DNA of 64,000 nt from contig NZ_VOBQ01000014.1 in NCBI RefSeq assembly GCF_007833165.1, positions 62,001 to 126,000 on the forward strand, written 5' to 3'. The stretch is from Caenimonas sedimenti. Its GTDB lineage: Bacteria > Pseudomonadota > Gammaproteobacteria > Burkholderiales > Burkholderiaceae_C. A program made the translations under genes and the position numbers. Shown one piece after another: positions 8,182 through 17,224 of this stretch. Every line of letters starts with the position of its first letter. The stretch's first letter is position 1. The notes under the pieces were generated by a model. That model worked only from the letters and a program-made list of their open reading frames with translations, was not told where the DNA came from and did no database searches.

Positions 8182-9098
8182 GGCACGGTGGCCTTGCGTG
8201 CGCCCAGTCCGCGCCAGCGCGGCAGGGCGGGGCGGCCCAGCGTGTGCCGGTGCTGGCGCCACAGGCGCGCGCCCAGCACGGCCAGGAACAGCAGGTGGCC
8301 GGCCAGCTGGAAGCCCTGCGGCGACACCATCGCGCCCAGGCTTTGCGCCACCCCCAGCAGGATCCCGCCCAGCAGCGTGCCCCACAGCGAGCCGATGCCG
8401 CCGATGACCACGGCTTCGAAAGCCATGATCAGCAACGTGGGTCCGCCGTACGGCTCCACCGTGGCGCGCATGGCCAGCAGCGCCCCGGCCAGCCCCGCGA
8501 GCGCGACCGCGATGGCGGCGGCCGCGCGGTGCACGCTGCGCCCGTCGATGCCGCACAGTGCCGCGGCTTCCGGGTCGCTGGCGGCCGCGCGGATGGCGCG
8601 GCCCAGCTTCGTGTGCGACAGCATCGCCTGCAGCCCGGCCAGCACGGCGACCGCGAGGACGAAGGTGATCACCGGCAGCTGGCCGACGACGATGCCGCCC
8701 GGCAGCGTCCAGCTGGCCCACGCCAGGTCGCCCAGCGCGTTGCCCAGCGAGCGTGCCTCGGAGCCGGCCACGCCGTACAACCCGTTCTGAAGCACGGCGC
8801 CCAGGCCGAAGGTGACCAGCAGCGGCAGCAGGATGCCGGCGCGCAGCGTGCGGGCGAACAGCCAGCGCTGCAGCGCCATCCCGATCAGCGCCAGCGCCGG
8901 CAGCACGATGGCCAGCGCCACCCAGGGCGACATGGCGGTGCGCTCCGTGAGGGCGATCACGCCGAAGGCGCCGAGGATGGCCAGGTCGCCGTGCGCCAGG
9001 TTGATGATGCGCATGACGCCGAACATCAGCGACAGGCCGGCGGCCAGGATGGCGTAGAACCCGCCCAGCAGCAGGCCCTGGATCAGGGCGTCGATCAT
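8178..9098 (-). CDS. livH: Branched-chain-amino-acid-type ABC transporter permease LivH
   Basis: A 306-residue permease beginning MIDALIQGLLLGGFYAI, with LivH landmarks AAGLSLMFGVMRIINLAHGD (about residues 19-38) and the coupling loop GRAIRAAASDPEAAALCGID (about 178-197). It pairs with LivM to form the channel of the uptake system. Start ATG at 9098 overlaps the livF stop (ATGA), and its own stop overlaps the livM start by four bases. An in-frame upstream extension exists but would run into livF and lacks family similarity. Confidence 0.93.
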   Translation of the reverse strand: MIDALIQGLLLGGFYAILAAGLSLMFGVMRIINLAHGDLAILGAFGVIALTERTAMSPWVALAIVLPALALIGMALQRWLFARTLRAGILLPLLVTFGLGAVLQNGLYGVAGSEARSLGNALGDLAWASWTLPGGIVVGQLPVITFVLAVAVLAGLQAMLSHTKLGRAIRAAASDPEAAALCGIDGRSVHRAAAAIAVALAGLAGALLAMRATVEPYGGPTLLIMAFEAVVIGGIGSLWGTLLGGILLGVAQSLGAMVSPQGFQLAGHLLFLAVLGARLWRQHRHTLGRPALPRWRGLGARKATVP

Positions 9099-9841
9099 GC
9101 GTACGACTCCATCGGTGTGGCGGTAGCGACGCCGAAATAGGCCTGCGTGACGGTTTCCCGCGAGAGCGAGCGCGCCGCGCCCTGCAGCACGATGCGGCCT
9201 TCGCGCAGGCACAGCACGCGATCGGCGAAGGCCATGGCGCGCGACAGGTCCTGTTCGACCAGCAGCAAGCTGGTGCGGCCGTCCGCGCGCAGGCTGGCCA
9301 AATTGGCGTACACCTCGTCCACCGCCAGCGGGGACAGGCCCAGGGACACTTCGTCGAGCAGCAGCATGTCGGGATTGGTCATCAGCGCGCGGCCGATGGC
9401 GGCCGCCTGCCGCTGCCCGCCGGAGAGCGCGGCGGCGGGGCGGTCGATGAGGGGCGGCAACGCGGGCAGCGCCTCGAGTACGGTGGCCAAAGTCCACATG
9501 CCGGTGCGGCCATGCTCGCCGGCCACGCGCAGGTTCTCGCGCACTGTCATGTCGCCGAACAGGCGCCGGCCCTCGGGCACCATGGCAAGGCCACGCCGCA
9601 CGCGTTCATGGGCTGGCAGGGCCGTGATGGCCTCGCCGGCCAGGTGCACCTGGCCGCCCGCCGCCGGATGCACGCCCGCCAGGCAGCGCAGCAGCGTCGT
9701 CTTGCCGGCGCCATTGGCGCCGACCAGGGCGACGACTTCGCCGCGCGCGATGGAAAAACTCAGGTCGCGCACCGCGACCAGCTGGCCGTGCGCCGCGCGC
9801 AGGCCCCGCACTTCCAGCAGCATGTCGTTCATGTCGTTCAC
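9095..9841 (-). CDS. livF: Branched-chain-amino-acid-type ABC transporter ATPase LivF
   Basis: A 248-residue ATP-binding subunit. Walker A is GANGAGKTT (about residue 41), the signature LSGGQRQ (about 140), Walker B MLLLDEVSLGL (about 162), and the H-loop region is occupied by LLVEQDLSRA, normal for LivF. I start at GTG 9841 because it overlaps the livG stop as GTGA and has a GGGGGAG ribosome site seven bases upstream; ATGs at 9832 and 9823 are possible alternatives. Energises LivHM for the uptake system of this operon. Confidence 0.93.
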   Translation of the reverse strand: MNDMNDMLLEVRGLRAAHGQLVAVRDLSFSIARGEVVALVGANGAGKTTLLRCLAGVHPAAGGQVHLAGEAITALPAHERVRRGLAMVPEGRRLFGDMTVRENLRVAGEHGRTGMWTLATVLEALPALPPLIDRPAAALSGGQRQAAAIGRALMTNPDMLLLDEVSLGLSPLAVDEVYANLASLRADGRTSLLLVEQDLSRAMAFADRVLCLREGRIVLQGAARSLSRETVTQAYFGVATATPMESYA

Positions 9842-10566
9842 GTGGGCGCTCCCCCAAGGTAGGCGCGCATCACGCGCGGGTCGGCCATCACGTCGGCGGG
9901 GGCGCCTTCGGCCAGCACGGCGCCGGCGTCCATGCACACCAGCCGGTCGATCACGCGCAGCAGCGCGTGCAGAACATGCTCGATCCAGACGATGGTCAGG
10001 CCGTCGTCGCGCAGCGCGCGGATCAGCGTGACCAGTTGGGCCAGCTCGCCCTCGGTCAGTCCGCCGCCGATCTCGTCGAGCAGCAGTACCGTGGGGCCGG
10101 TGGCCAGCGTGCGCGCCAGCTCCAGGCGCTTGCGGTCCAGCAGGCCCAGCGTGGCGGCGGGCCGGCCGGCCATCGGCCCCAGGCCCACGCGGTCCAGCGC
10201 CTGGTGTGCCTGCCGGTCCGCGGCCGCGCCACGCAGCGAGGCGCCGTGTTGCGCGGCCACCAGCGTGTTCTCCAGCACCGACATGCCGAGGAACGGCCGC
10301 GGCACCTGGTGGGTGCGCGCGATGCCATGGCGGCAGCGGCTGGCCGCGGGCCAGGCCGTGATGTCCCGGCCCTCCATGAACACCTGGCCCTCGCTGGCCG
10401 GCAGCGTGCCCGCCAGCACGCCGAACAGCGTGGTCTTGCCCGCGCCGTTGGGCCCCACCACGCCGAGCGCTTCGCCGCGCCGGATGGTCACATCCACGCC
10501 GCGCAGCACGTCCAGGCAGCCGAAGCGCTTGACGATGCGGTGGCCGGCCAGCAGGTCCATGGTCAT
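9838..10566 (-). CDS. livG: Branched-chain-amino-acid-type ABC transporter ATPase LivG
   Basis: A 242-residue ATPase partner of LivF. Walker A is GPNGAGKTT (about residue 38) and Walker B TVLLLDEIGGGL (about 160), with VWIEHVLHAL at the H-loop. The ABC signature is unusual: where LSGGQ/LSYGQ is expected the sequence reads TLGLLDRKRLELARTL (about 139-154), so the canonical Gly-Gln pair is absent. The first ATG (10566) is used; an ATG two codons later is equivalent. It lies ten bases after livK and overlaps livF by GTGA. Slightly shorter than enterobacterial LivG (about 255). Confidence 0.9.
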   Translation of the reverse strand: MTMDLLAGHRIVKRFGCLDVLRGVDVTIRRGEALGVVGPNGAGKTTLFGVLAGTLPASEGQVFMEGRDITAWPAASRCRHGIARTHQVPRPFLGMSVLENTLVAAQHGASLRGAAADRQAHQALDRVGLGPMAGRPAATLGLLDRKRLELARTLATGPTVLLLDEIGGGLTEGELAQLVTLIRALRDDGLTIVWIEHVLHALLRVIDRLVCMDAGAVLAEGAPADVMADPRVMRAYLGGAPT

Positions 10567-10576
10567 CCAGCCGCTC

Positions 10577-11878
10577 TCAGGCCTTGCCCATGGCGTAGGC
10601 GGTCATGCGGGCCGTCGTCTGGACCCGCGGATGATCGGCATTGGCGACGATCTCGATGTCGAACTTCGCCTTCGAACCCGGCTTGGCGCGCACCCATTGC
10701 ACGCCGACCAGCCCCGTGGGCGTGCAGTTGGCCACCGGCCCGGCGGTGAAGTCGACGAGGCCCACCGCCGTCTCGGTCTTGAGCGTGGCCAGGGACTTCG
10801 CCATGGCCGCGCGGTCCTTCGCGTCCGGGCAGGCGCGCACGGCGGCCAGCGCGGCGTCGAACAGCGAGGCGGTGGCGCCCAGCTGCTGGTTCCAGGGCTT
10901 GCCGCTGGCCTTTTCGTAGCTGTCGGCCAGCTGCGCGCAGGTCAGGCCCGTGGCCGGCGAGCTGAAGGGGAAGCTGCGATGCCAGTAGGCGCCGGCATGC
11001 AGGCCGTGGCCGAGCGCGCCCAGAGCGTCCAGTTCGGCGGCGAACAGGCCCGCCTTGGCCATCTGCACGATCTTCACCTGCTGCGCCAGGCCGCGCTGCG
11101 CCGCCTGGCGCCAGAACACGGCGAAGTCCGGCGGGAACGGGAAGGTGTTGAAGATCTCGACGCCTTCCTTCTTGAACAGCTGGATCTGCGCCGAGAAATC
11201 GGCCACGCCGTTCTGGTACGGGCCGGCGTCGACCACGGTGAAGCCGGCCTTCTGCAGCGCCGGCACCAGCAGGCCGCGGATGGCGTTGCCATCGGCGTCG
11301 GCCGGCAGCAGCATGCCCACCTTCTTGTTGGTGGCGACCTTGCTCCACTGGTCGGCGTAGAGCCTGGCGAAGTTGCCGACGCCGAAGGAGAAGTGGTACG
11401 TCCACTTGAACGGCGAGGGTTCGCCCGGCTTGGCGCCGCGGCCGAAGTAGAAAGCTTCCCAGGGCGAGGTGGTGGACAGCGCCGGGATGCCCGCCGCCTC
11501 GCACACGTCGGCCACCGGGTTCACCGTCTCCGGCGTCGACGTGGAAAGGACCAGGTCCACCTTGTCGGCGTTGACCAGTTCCTTGGCCACCTGCGCGGCG
11601 CGCACGGGGTTGGACTGCGTGTCCTTGTGGATGAACTCCAGCTTGAGGCGCTTGCCGCCGGCCGTGACGCTGCCGCCCGCGGCCGCGCGCACGAGGTCGA
11701 GCACATGGCCGTCGCCTTCGCCGAAGATGCCGAGCGGCCCCGACATCGGGCTCACGAAGCCGATGCGCAGCGTGTCGCCCTGCGTTTGCGCGCGCAGCGG
11801 CAGCGCGGTGGCCGCTGCGCCGGCCAGGCCGGCTTGCAGCAGACGGCGCCGTCCGATGGGGAAGTGGGTGCGGTTCAT
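10577..11878 (-). CDS. livK: Periplasmic ligand-binding protein of the Liv-type transporter
   Basis: A 433-residue type I periplasmic binding protein (Peripla_BP_6). The N-terminus IGRRRLLQAGLAGAAATAL has a twin-arginine-like signal ending near LRAQTQ, so export is likely by Tat. The mature part starts DTLRIGFVSPMSGPLGIFGE, typical of ligand-binding proteins of HAAT transporters. It has a strong GAGGAG site at ATG 11878. First transporter gene of the operon, 11 bases after the aldehyde dehydrogenase. The ligand is unknown; the surrounding alcohol and aldehyde dehydrogenases and the XylR-type activator favour an aromatic compound. Confidence 0.9.
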   Translation of the reverse strand: MNRTHFPIGRRRLLQAGLAGAAATALPLRAQTQGDTLRIGFVSPMSGPLGIFGEGDGHVLDLVRAAAGGSVTAGGKRLKLEFIHKDTQSNPVRAAQVAKELVNADKVDLVLSTSTPETVNPVADVCEAAGIPALSTTSPWEAFYFGRGAKPGEPSPFKWTYHFSFGVGNFARLYADQWSKVATNKKVGMLLPADADGNAIRGLLVPALQKAGFTVVDAGPYQNGVADFSAQIQLFKKEGVEIFNTFPFPPDFAVFWRQAAQRGLAQQVKIVQMAKAGLFAAELDALGALGHGLHAGAYWHRSFPFSSPATGLTCAQLADSYEKASGKPWNQQLGATASLFDAALAAVRACPDAKDRAAMAKSLATLKTETAVGLVDFTAGPVANCTPTGLVGVQWVRAKPGSKAKFDIEIVANADHPRVQTTARMTAYAMGKA

Positions 11879-11889
11879 GGAGAGTCTCC

Positions 11890-13365
11890 TCAGAAGGGAT
11901 AGGGATGGGGCGCCTGCTTCAGGGTCAGCCACTGCCACTGCGTGTATTCCTCCCAGTCGGCCGGGCCGCCCACGCTGCTGCCGTTGCCCGCGATGCCGGG
12001 GCCGCCGAAGGGGTTGACGCACTCGTCGTTCACGGTCTGGTCGTTGATGTGGACCATCCCGGAATTGAGTTGCCGCGCGATCGCCATCGCGCGGCCGAGC
12101 GATGGCGAGATCACCGCCGAAGCGAGGCTGCCGGTGTGGTTGTTGGCCAGCTGCACGGCTTCGTCGTCGGTGGCGAAGGTGAGCAGGTTGGCCACCGGGC
12201 CGAACACCTCCTCGTCGTAGGCGCGCATGCCGGCCTTCACGCCCGAGAGCACGGTGGGCTTGTAGAAGAGGCCCTCGTGCTTGCCGCCGGCCAGCAGCTT
12301 CGCGCCCGCCGCGATGCTGTCCTGCACGATGGCATGCACGCGGTCGCGCTGCTTCGCATCGATCAACGGGCCCAGCGCCACCTGGCCGCTGGCGCCGTCG
12401 CCCACCGGCAGGTGCTGGGCCTTGGCGACCAGCCGCTGCGTGAAGGCCTGAGCGATGCTTTCGTGCACGATGATGCGGTTGGTGGCCATGCAGATCTGGC
12501 CCTGGTGCAGCCATGCACCCCAGGCGGCGTTGCTGGCGGCCAGGTCGAGGTCGGCGTCCTCCAGCACGATCAGCGAATTGGCGCCGCCCAGCTCCAGCGT
12601 CACCTTCTTCAAGTGCCGGCCGGCGAGTTCGCCGATGCGGCGCCCCACGGCGGGCGAGCCGGTGAAGGCGATCATCGGCACGTGCGGATCGGTCACCAAC
12701 GCCTCGCCGGTGGGCGCGTCGCCGGGCAGCACGTGCAGCAGGCCGGCGGGCAGGCCTGCCTCCTCGAACACGCGAGCGATCAGGAAGCCGCCGCTCACCG
12801 GCGTGCGGCTGTCGGGCTTGATCACCACGCCGTTGCCCGCGGCCAGCGCCGGCGCCACCGCGCGGATCGTGAGGATCAACGGGAAGTTGAAGGGCGAGAT
12901 CACGCCGATCACGCCGCGCGGCATGCGCCGCGCCAGGCTGGTCACGCCCGGCGCGCTTGCCAGCACCTGGCCCTGCGCCTGCAGCGGCATGGCCGCGGCC
13001 AGCTGGCACAGCGTGACCGCCTCGCGGACTTCGTGCTGGCCCTTGGGCAGGATGGCGCCGGTTTCGCGCGCCACATAGAGCGCCAGCTCGTCGAAGTGCT
13101 GCTGCAGCAGCGCGGCGGCCCGGTGGAACACGGCCGCCTTCTCGCGCGGCAGCACCTGCGCCCAGGCCTTCTGGGCCGAAGCGGCGGCCGAGCACGCGGC
13201 CGCCACGTCCTGCGCGTCGGCGATGCCGACCGCGCCGAGTGCCTGGCCGGTGGCCGGCTCCACGACGTCGCGCGCGCCGCCGCGCGGGCGGGTCCATGCG
13301 CCGCCGAACACCTGGCCGGCCCAGGCCGCCGGGTCCAGGAACGCGAGCTTCTCGGAAATCCCCAT
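11890..13365 (-). CDS. Aldehyde dehydrogenase, benzaldehyde/vanillin dehydrogenase type
   Basis: A 491-residue NAD(P)-dependent aldehyde dehydrogenase. Visible motifs: [20 protein letters not shown] (Asn of the oxyanion hole), [13 protein letters not shown] cofactor loop, general-base Glu in LELGGANS, nucleophile Cys in [13 protein letters not shown], and FGPVANLL. The QICMxTxR active-site context is typical of benzaldehyde/vanillin dehydrogenases (XylC/Vdh). ATG 13365 is chosen over a longer frame opening at 13422 because an AAGGAG site lies seven bases upstream and because the longer form would cross the predicted sigma54 -12 element. First gene of the operon, likely oxidising the aldehyde made by the CalA-like enzyme. 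Confidence 0.9.
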   Translation of the reverse strand: MGISEKLAFLDPAAWAGQVFGGAWTRPRGGARDVVEPATGQALGAVGIADAQDVAAACSAAASAQKAWAQVLPREKAAVFHRAAALLQQHFDELALYVARETGAILPKGQHEVREAVTLCQLAAAMPLQAQGQVLASAPGVTSLARRMPRGVIGVISPFNFPLILTIRAVAPALAAGNGVVIKPDSRTPVSGGFLIARVFEEAGLPAGLLHVLPGDAPTGEALVTDPHVPMIAFTGSPAVGRRIGELAGRHLKKVTLELGGANSLIVLEDADLDLAASNAAWGAWLHQGQICMATNRIIVHESIAQAFTQRLVAKAQHLPVGDGASGQVALGPLIDAKQRDRVHAIVQDSIAAGAKLLAGGKHEGLFYKPTVLSGVKAGMRAYDEEVFGPVANLLTFATDDEAVQLANNHTGSLASAVISPSLGRAMAIARQLNSGMVHINDQTVNDECVNPFGGPGIAGNGSSVGGPADWEEYTQWQWLTLKQAPHPYPF

Positions 13366-13410
13366 TTGTCCACTCCTTGCTGAAAAAGAATCGATCGGTG
13401 TCTTCTCTTT

Positions 13411-13427
13411 CGCAACGGGCATACCAA
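13411..13427 (-). promoter_or_regulatory. Predicted sigma54 (-24/-12) promoter of the ALDH-liv-calA operon
   Basis: On the minus strand the sequence is TTGGTATGCCCGTTGCG. Against the RpoN consensus YTGGCACGRNNNTTGCW it keeps the invariant GG (13425-13424) and GC (13413-13412) with exactly ten bases between, plus TTGC at -12. The predicted start is near 13400, giving a leader of about 35 bases to the ATG at 13365. The neighbouring divergent gene encodes a sigma54-dependent activator, which makes the match much more believable. Confidence 0.8.
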
Positions 13428-13538
13428 GGGCTGCGTTCCGGCGCTGGAATGCAGCGGTGGGAGCGCCTTCTTCGCTGGGAACTTCAGGGTATTCCCGAGT
13501 CCGTTGGCGCGACCCGGATGAGCTGGTTTTCCCTGATC

Positions 13539-13591
13539 TTGACTTTCACCACCTCGTCAAAAATCGACGTGCAACTTGATCAATTGATGAA
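13539..13591. promoter_or_regulatory. Predicted upstream activating sequences for the XylR/DmpR-type regulator
   Basis: Positions 13576-13591 read TTGATCAATTGATGAA, one base off the perfect inverted repeat TTGATCAATTGATCAA that I recall as typical of XylR/DmpR-class sites. A looser repeat, TTGAC at 13539-13543 facing GTCAA at 13556-13560, is centred 34 bases nearer the promoter. The centres lie about 150 and 183 bases upstream of the predicted sigma54 start, the usual enhancer range. The first site overlaps the regulator's own start codon (13587), suggesting autoregulation. Consensus recalled, not checked. Confidence 0.6.
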
Positions 13592-15431
13592 ACCGAAAAT
13601 CACCAAGCCGCAGGCGTCGCCACCGGCGGGCCGCGTGTCGCTTGCCGAAGTGGCGCGCGCCACGGGAACAGCCCTGGGCCGCTTCGACGGCGCCGAAACC
13701 GCCCGCGCGATGGGCCGCTTCGACGCGTCGCACATCGGCAGCGACGTCCACCCGACCATCGCGGACATCAGCGAGTGCCTGTTCTTCTCGCCCGGCGACG
13801 GCCGCATCTGGCTCCAGGACCAGCGCATGGTGCTGCTGCACACCGAGGCGCTGGGCGCGCTCCGCCGCGAGCTGATCGACAGCTTCGGCCCCGACAAGGC
13901 GCGCGGCCTGCTCACGCGCGCCGGCTACGTGAGCGGCGCGCGCGACGCGCAACTGGTGCGCCAGCACTGGCCGGATGCCGAGCCGCAGGCGGCTGCCATG
14001 GCCGGCACGCGGCTGCATGCGCTCGAAGGCGTGGTGAAGGTGGAGCTGGTGCACGCGCGCTACGACCCCGACACCTCGGACTACGAGGGCGAATTCCTCT
14101 GGCACCATTCCAGCGAGGACGACGAGCACATCGCCGCCTACGGCATCGGCGGCGCGCCGGCCTGCTGGATGCAGGTGGGCTACGCCACCGGGTACGTCAG
14201 CACGCTGTTCGGCCGGCTGGTGGTGTTTCGCGAAGTGGCCTGCCGCTCCATGGGCGAGTCGCACTGCCGGGTGGTGGGCAAGTCCGCCGAACGCTGGGAC
14301 AACGTGCAGGAGGACCTGCGCTACCTGCGCGCGCGCGAATTCGTGGACTTCTCGCACCACGCAGGCGCGGCGCCGCAGGCCGCCGACTTGCCGGAGGCGC
14401 CGAAAGATGGCGATGCGATGGTGGGCGCCTCCTCGGCCTTCAACGCGGCCTGCCATTCGCTGCACCGGGTGGCGGCCACTTCAGCCACGGTGTTGTTCAC
14501 CGGCGAGTCGGGCGTGGGCAAGGAGAAGTTCGCGAGCATGCTGCACCGGATCAGCCCGCGCCGCGAGCAGCCGTTCGTGGCGGTCAACTGCGCGGCGATT
14601 CCCGAGACGCTGATCGAGTCGGAGCTGTTCGGCGTCGAGCGCGGCGCCTACACCGGCGCCGGCGCCGCCCGGCCCGGCCGATTCGAACGCGCCCATGGCG
14701 GGACGCTCTTTCTCGACGAGATCGGCACCCTGAGCTACGTGGCGCAGGGCAAGCTGCTGCGCGCGCTGCAGGAGGGCGAGATCGAGCGCGTGGGCGGCAC
14801 CCGCAGCATCCGCGTCGACACGCGCGTCGTCGCCGCCACCAATGTCGACCTGCGCCAGGCGGTGCGCGAGGGGCGCTTCCGCGACGACCTGTTCTTCCGC
14901 CTGAACGTCTTTCCCATTCACCTGCCGCCGCTGCGCGAGCGGCGCGACGATGTGCCGCTCCTGATGAGCCAGTTCCTCGCGCACTACGCGCGCAAGCATG
15001 GCCGCCGCGCCACCGGCTTCAGCCAGGCCGCCGTCAAGGCGCTCCTGAACTACGACTACCCAGGCAACATCCGCGAGCTGCAGAACCTGGTGGAGCGCGC
15101 GCTGATCGCCGCGCCCGAGGGCGAGCTGATCGAGGTGCACCACGTCTTCAGCGGCGGGGAAGCGCTGGACAAGCGCGTCCTGTCGGTGCGGCTGGACGGC
15201 GAACGGGGCGTGCTCACCGCTGGCAACGCGCCACCGGCCGCCGCGGGACCACCCGGGCCGTTCCCACCCGAGGGGGCGATGGGCTTGAAATCGCTGCCGC
15301 AGGTGGAGGACGCGCTGATGCGCCAGGCCCTCGCGCAATGCAGGGGCAACCTGTCCGCTGCCGCGCGCCTGCTGGGCATCACGCGGCCGCAGCTTGCCTA
15401 TCGCGCGCGCAAACGCGGGATCGTTCAGTAA
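13587..15431 (+). CDS. Sigma54-dependent activator, XylR/DmpR type (XylR_N-V4R-AAA+-Fis)
   Basis: A 614-residue NtrC-class activator with an aromatic-sensing N-terminus. Domains: XylR_N (about residues 50-150), V4R (about 155-235, including [19 protein letters not shown]), linker, AAA+ domain with Walker A GESGVGKE (306-313), sigma54-contact loop GAYTGA (353-358, an F-to-Y variant of GAFTGA), Walker B TLFLDE (373-378) and [10 protein letters not shown] (491-500), then a Fis-type HTH (about 585-610). Such proteins bind phenols, toluenes or benzyl alcohols directly and activate RpoN promoters from a distance. Divergent from the ALDH-liv operon, which carries a matching -24/-12 site. ATG 13587 is the only sensible start; the frame stays open upstream but is non-coding in character. 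Confidence 0.93.
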   Translation: MKPKITKPQASPPAGRVSLAEVARATGTALGRFDGAETARAMGRFDASHIGSDVHPTIADISECLFFSPGDGRIWLQDQRMVLLHTEALGALRRELIDSFGPDKARGLLTRAGYVSGARDAQLVRQHWPDAEPQAAAMAGTRLHALEGVVKVELVHARYDPDTSDYEGEFLWHHSSEDDEHIAAYGIGGAPACWMQVGYATGYVSTLFGRLVVFREVACRSMGESHCRVVGKSAERWDNVQEDLRYLRAREFVDFSHHAGAAPQAADLPEAPKDGDAMVGASSAFNAACHSLHRVAATSATVLFTGESGVGKEKFASMLHRISPRREQPFVAVNCAAIPETLIESELFGVERGAYTGAGAARPGRFERAHGGTLFLDEIGTLSYVAQGKLLRALQEGEIERVGGTRSIRVDTRVVAATNVDLRQAVREGRFRDDLFFRLNVFPIHLPPLRERRDDVPLLMSQFLAHYARKHGRRATGFSQAAVKALLNYDYPGNIRELQNLVERALIAAPEGELIEVHHVFSGGEALDKRVLSVRLDGERGVLTAGNAPPAAAGPPGPFPPEGAMGLKSLPQVEDALMRQALAQCRGNLSAAARLLGITRPQLAYRARKRGIVQ

Positions 15432-15458
15432 GCCGCGCCTGTCCCGCCGGGCCCTGGC

Positions 15459-16325
15459 CTAGACCAGGCTCTTGCGCAGCCACTCGGCGAAGGCGGCGCA
15501 TTCCCAGCGGTCCATGGTGCCCGTGCGCCAGCACAGGTAGTGCGCATGGGGACTCGGCACGTTGCGCTCCGAGATGCGCTCCAGCGCGCCGCTTTCCAGC
15601 CAGGGATGCCCGAGTTTCAGCCGGACCAGCGCGATCCCCAGCCCCTGGGCCGCGGCGTCGCACATCAGGCCGATGTCGTTGAACGACGAGCCTTCGGCCG
15701 GTTCGGTGGCGTCCACGCCATGCGCCAGGAACCAGGTGCGCCACGGCTCGAGCGGGCTCTTGATCAACTTGGCGGCCTGCAGCTCCTCCACCGTGTCGAA
15801 GGGCCCGTTCTCGCGCAGGTAGGCGGGCGAGGCGAGCGGCGTGACTTCGTCGGTCATCAGGCAGACGTGTTCGACGTCGGCATAGCGGCCGGTGCCGAAG
15901 CGGATCATCAGGTCGGCGTCTTCCGCCACCACGTCCAGCAGCGGGATGGACACCTGCAGCGTGAGGTCGATCTCCGGGTAGGCATCGATGAAGCCGCGCA
16001 GCCGCGGCATCAGCACGGAGCGCGAGAAGGTGGGCGTCACGGCCACGCGCAGCTTGCGCTTGCCGCCGCTGTCGCGCCCCGGGAAGCGCCCCAGCACGGC
16101 CAGCCCTTCGCGCACGTGCGCGAGGTATTCGCTGCCTTCCGTCGTCAGCGAAAAATCAGAACGGCCGAACAGCTTGGTGCCGATGATCTGTTCGAGCTGC
16201 CGCACGCGGTGGCTCACCGCGCTCGGCGTGACGCACAACTCCTCGGCCGCGTGGGTGACGGAGCGCAGCCGCGCGAGGGCCTCGAAGGTGTGTAGGCACT
16301 GGATGGGCGGGATGCGCGATGTCAC
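15459..16325 (-). CDS. LysR family transcriptional regulator, GcvA-like
   Basis: A 288-residue regulator with an N-terminal winged HTH (about residues 5-63, including SVTHAAEELCVTPSAVSHRVRQ) and a LysR substrate-binding domain (about 87-285). The phrase RIPPIQCLHTFEALARL at the very start and the end MDRWECAAFAEWL resemble the GcvA subgroup. I start at GTG 16325, 15 bases after the purU stop; a longer frame to 16397 would overlap purU by 58 bases. It lies convergent with the XylR-type gene and directly downstream of purU, so control of one-carbon metabolism is conceivable but unproven. Confidence 0.87.
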   Translation of the reverse strand: MTSRIPPIQCLHTFEALARLRSVTHAAEELCVTPSAVSHRVRQLEQIIGTKLFGRSDFSLTTEGSEYLAHVREGLAVLGRFPGRDSGGKRKLRVAVTPTFSRSVLMPRLRGFIDAYPEIDLTLQVSIPLLDVVAEDADLMIRFGTGRYADVEHVCLMTDEVTPLASPAYLRENGPFDTVEELQAAKLIKSPLEPWRTWFLAHGVDATEPAEGSSFNDIGLMCDAAAQGLGIALVRLKLGHPWLESGALERISERNVPSPHAHYLCWRTGTMDRWECAAFAEWLRKSLV

Positions 16326-16339
16326 GGCAAGCGCAATCT

Positions 16340-17188
16340 TCAGCGAAAGATCACGGTCTTGTGGCCGTTCAGCAGCACCCGGTGCTCGCTGTGCCACTTG
16401 ACCGCGCGGGCCAGGACGACGCTTTCGGTGTCACGGCCGGCCGCGGTCAGGTCTTCGACGGTGTAGCCGTGGTCCACCCGCGCGACATCCTGCTCGATGA
16501 TCGGCCCTTCATCGAGCGCGGCCGTCACGTAGTGCGCCGTGGCGCCGATCAGCTTCACGCCACGGTCGTGCGCCTGGTAGTAGGGCTTGGCGCCCTTGAA
16601 GCTGGGCAGGAAGCTGTGGTGGATGTTGATGGCGCGGCCGGCCAGCTTGCGGCACAGGTCGTCCGAGAGAATCTGCATGTAGCGCGCGAGCACCACGAGC
16701 TCGGCGCCTTCCGCCTCGATCACCTCCAGCAGCTTCGCCTCGGCCTGCGGCTTGGTCGCGGCCGTCACCGCGACATGGTGGAACGGCACGTTGTAGCTGG
16801 CGGCGAGCTGGTAGAAGTCGCGGTGGTTCGACACGATGGCCCGGATGTCGAGCGCGAGCAGGCCGCTCTTCCAGCGGAACAGCAGGTCGTTCAGGCAGTG
16901 GCCCTCGCGGCTCACGCAGATCACGGTGCGCATCGGCTGGTCGCCGGCATGCAGCCTCCAGTCCATCCGGAACGGTTCGGCGAACGCCTTCAGCTGCAGC
17001 TTCAGGTCGTCCGGCGTGAGCTGCCCGCAGGCGAAGCGCACGCGCATGAAGAACAGGCCGGTGTCGTGGTCGTTGTATTGCGCCGCCTCTTCGATGTTGC
17101 CGCCGCGTTCGAACAGGAAGCCCGAAACGGCATGGACGATGCCTGGACGGTCGGGGCACGAGAGAGTCAGAATGTACGCGTGGGACAT
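16340..17188 (-). CDS. purU: Formyltetrahydrofolate deformylase
   Basis: A 282-residue enzyme hydrolysing 10-formyl-THF to formate and THF, balancing one-carbon pools and feeding PurT. N-terminal ACT domain (about residues 4-85, beginning YILTLSCPDRPGIVHAVSGF) and C-terminal formyltransferase-like domain (about 90-275) with the family segment YMQILSDDLCRKLAGRAINI, the catalytic HHSFLPSFKGAKPYYQA (His and the formyl-binding loop), and Asp in LDEGPIIEQDV. Length is normal. ATG 17188 chosen; an in-frame longer form runs through the divergent channel gene and is not credible. Cytosolic. Confidence 0.95.
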   Translation of the reverse strand: MSHAYILTLSCPDRPGIVHAVSGFLFERGGNIEEAAQYNDHDTGLFFMRVRFACGQLTPDDLKLQLKAFAEPFRMDWRLHAGDQPMRTVICVSREGHCLNDLLFRWKSGLLALDIRAIVSNHRDFYQLAASYNVPFHHVAVTAATKPQAEAKLLEVIEAEGAELVVLARYMQILSDDLCRKLAGRAINIHHSFLPSFKGAKPYYQAHDRGVKLIGATAHYVTAALDEGPIIEQDVARVDHGYTVEDLTAAGRDTESVVLARAVKWHSEHRVLLNGHKTVIFR

Positions 17189-17224
17189 CGCCGGATTGTC
17201 CCAGACTCCCGCAAAGGAAGCTCC

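Noticed and set aside
13239..13586. N-terminal extension of the XylR-type activator
   Set aside because: Open frame but Arg/Pro-rich, crosses the ALDH gene start and the sigma54 promoter; family N-terminus begins at 13587.
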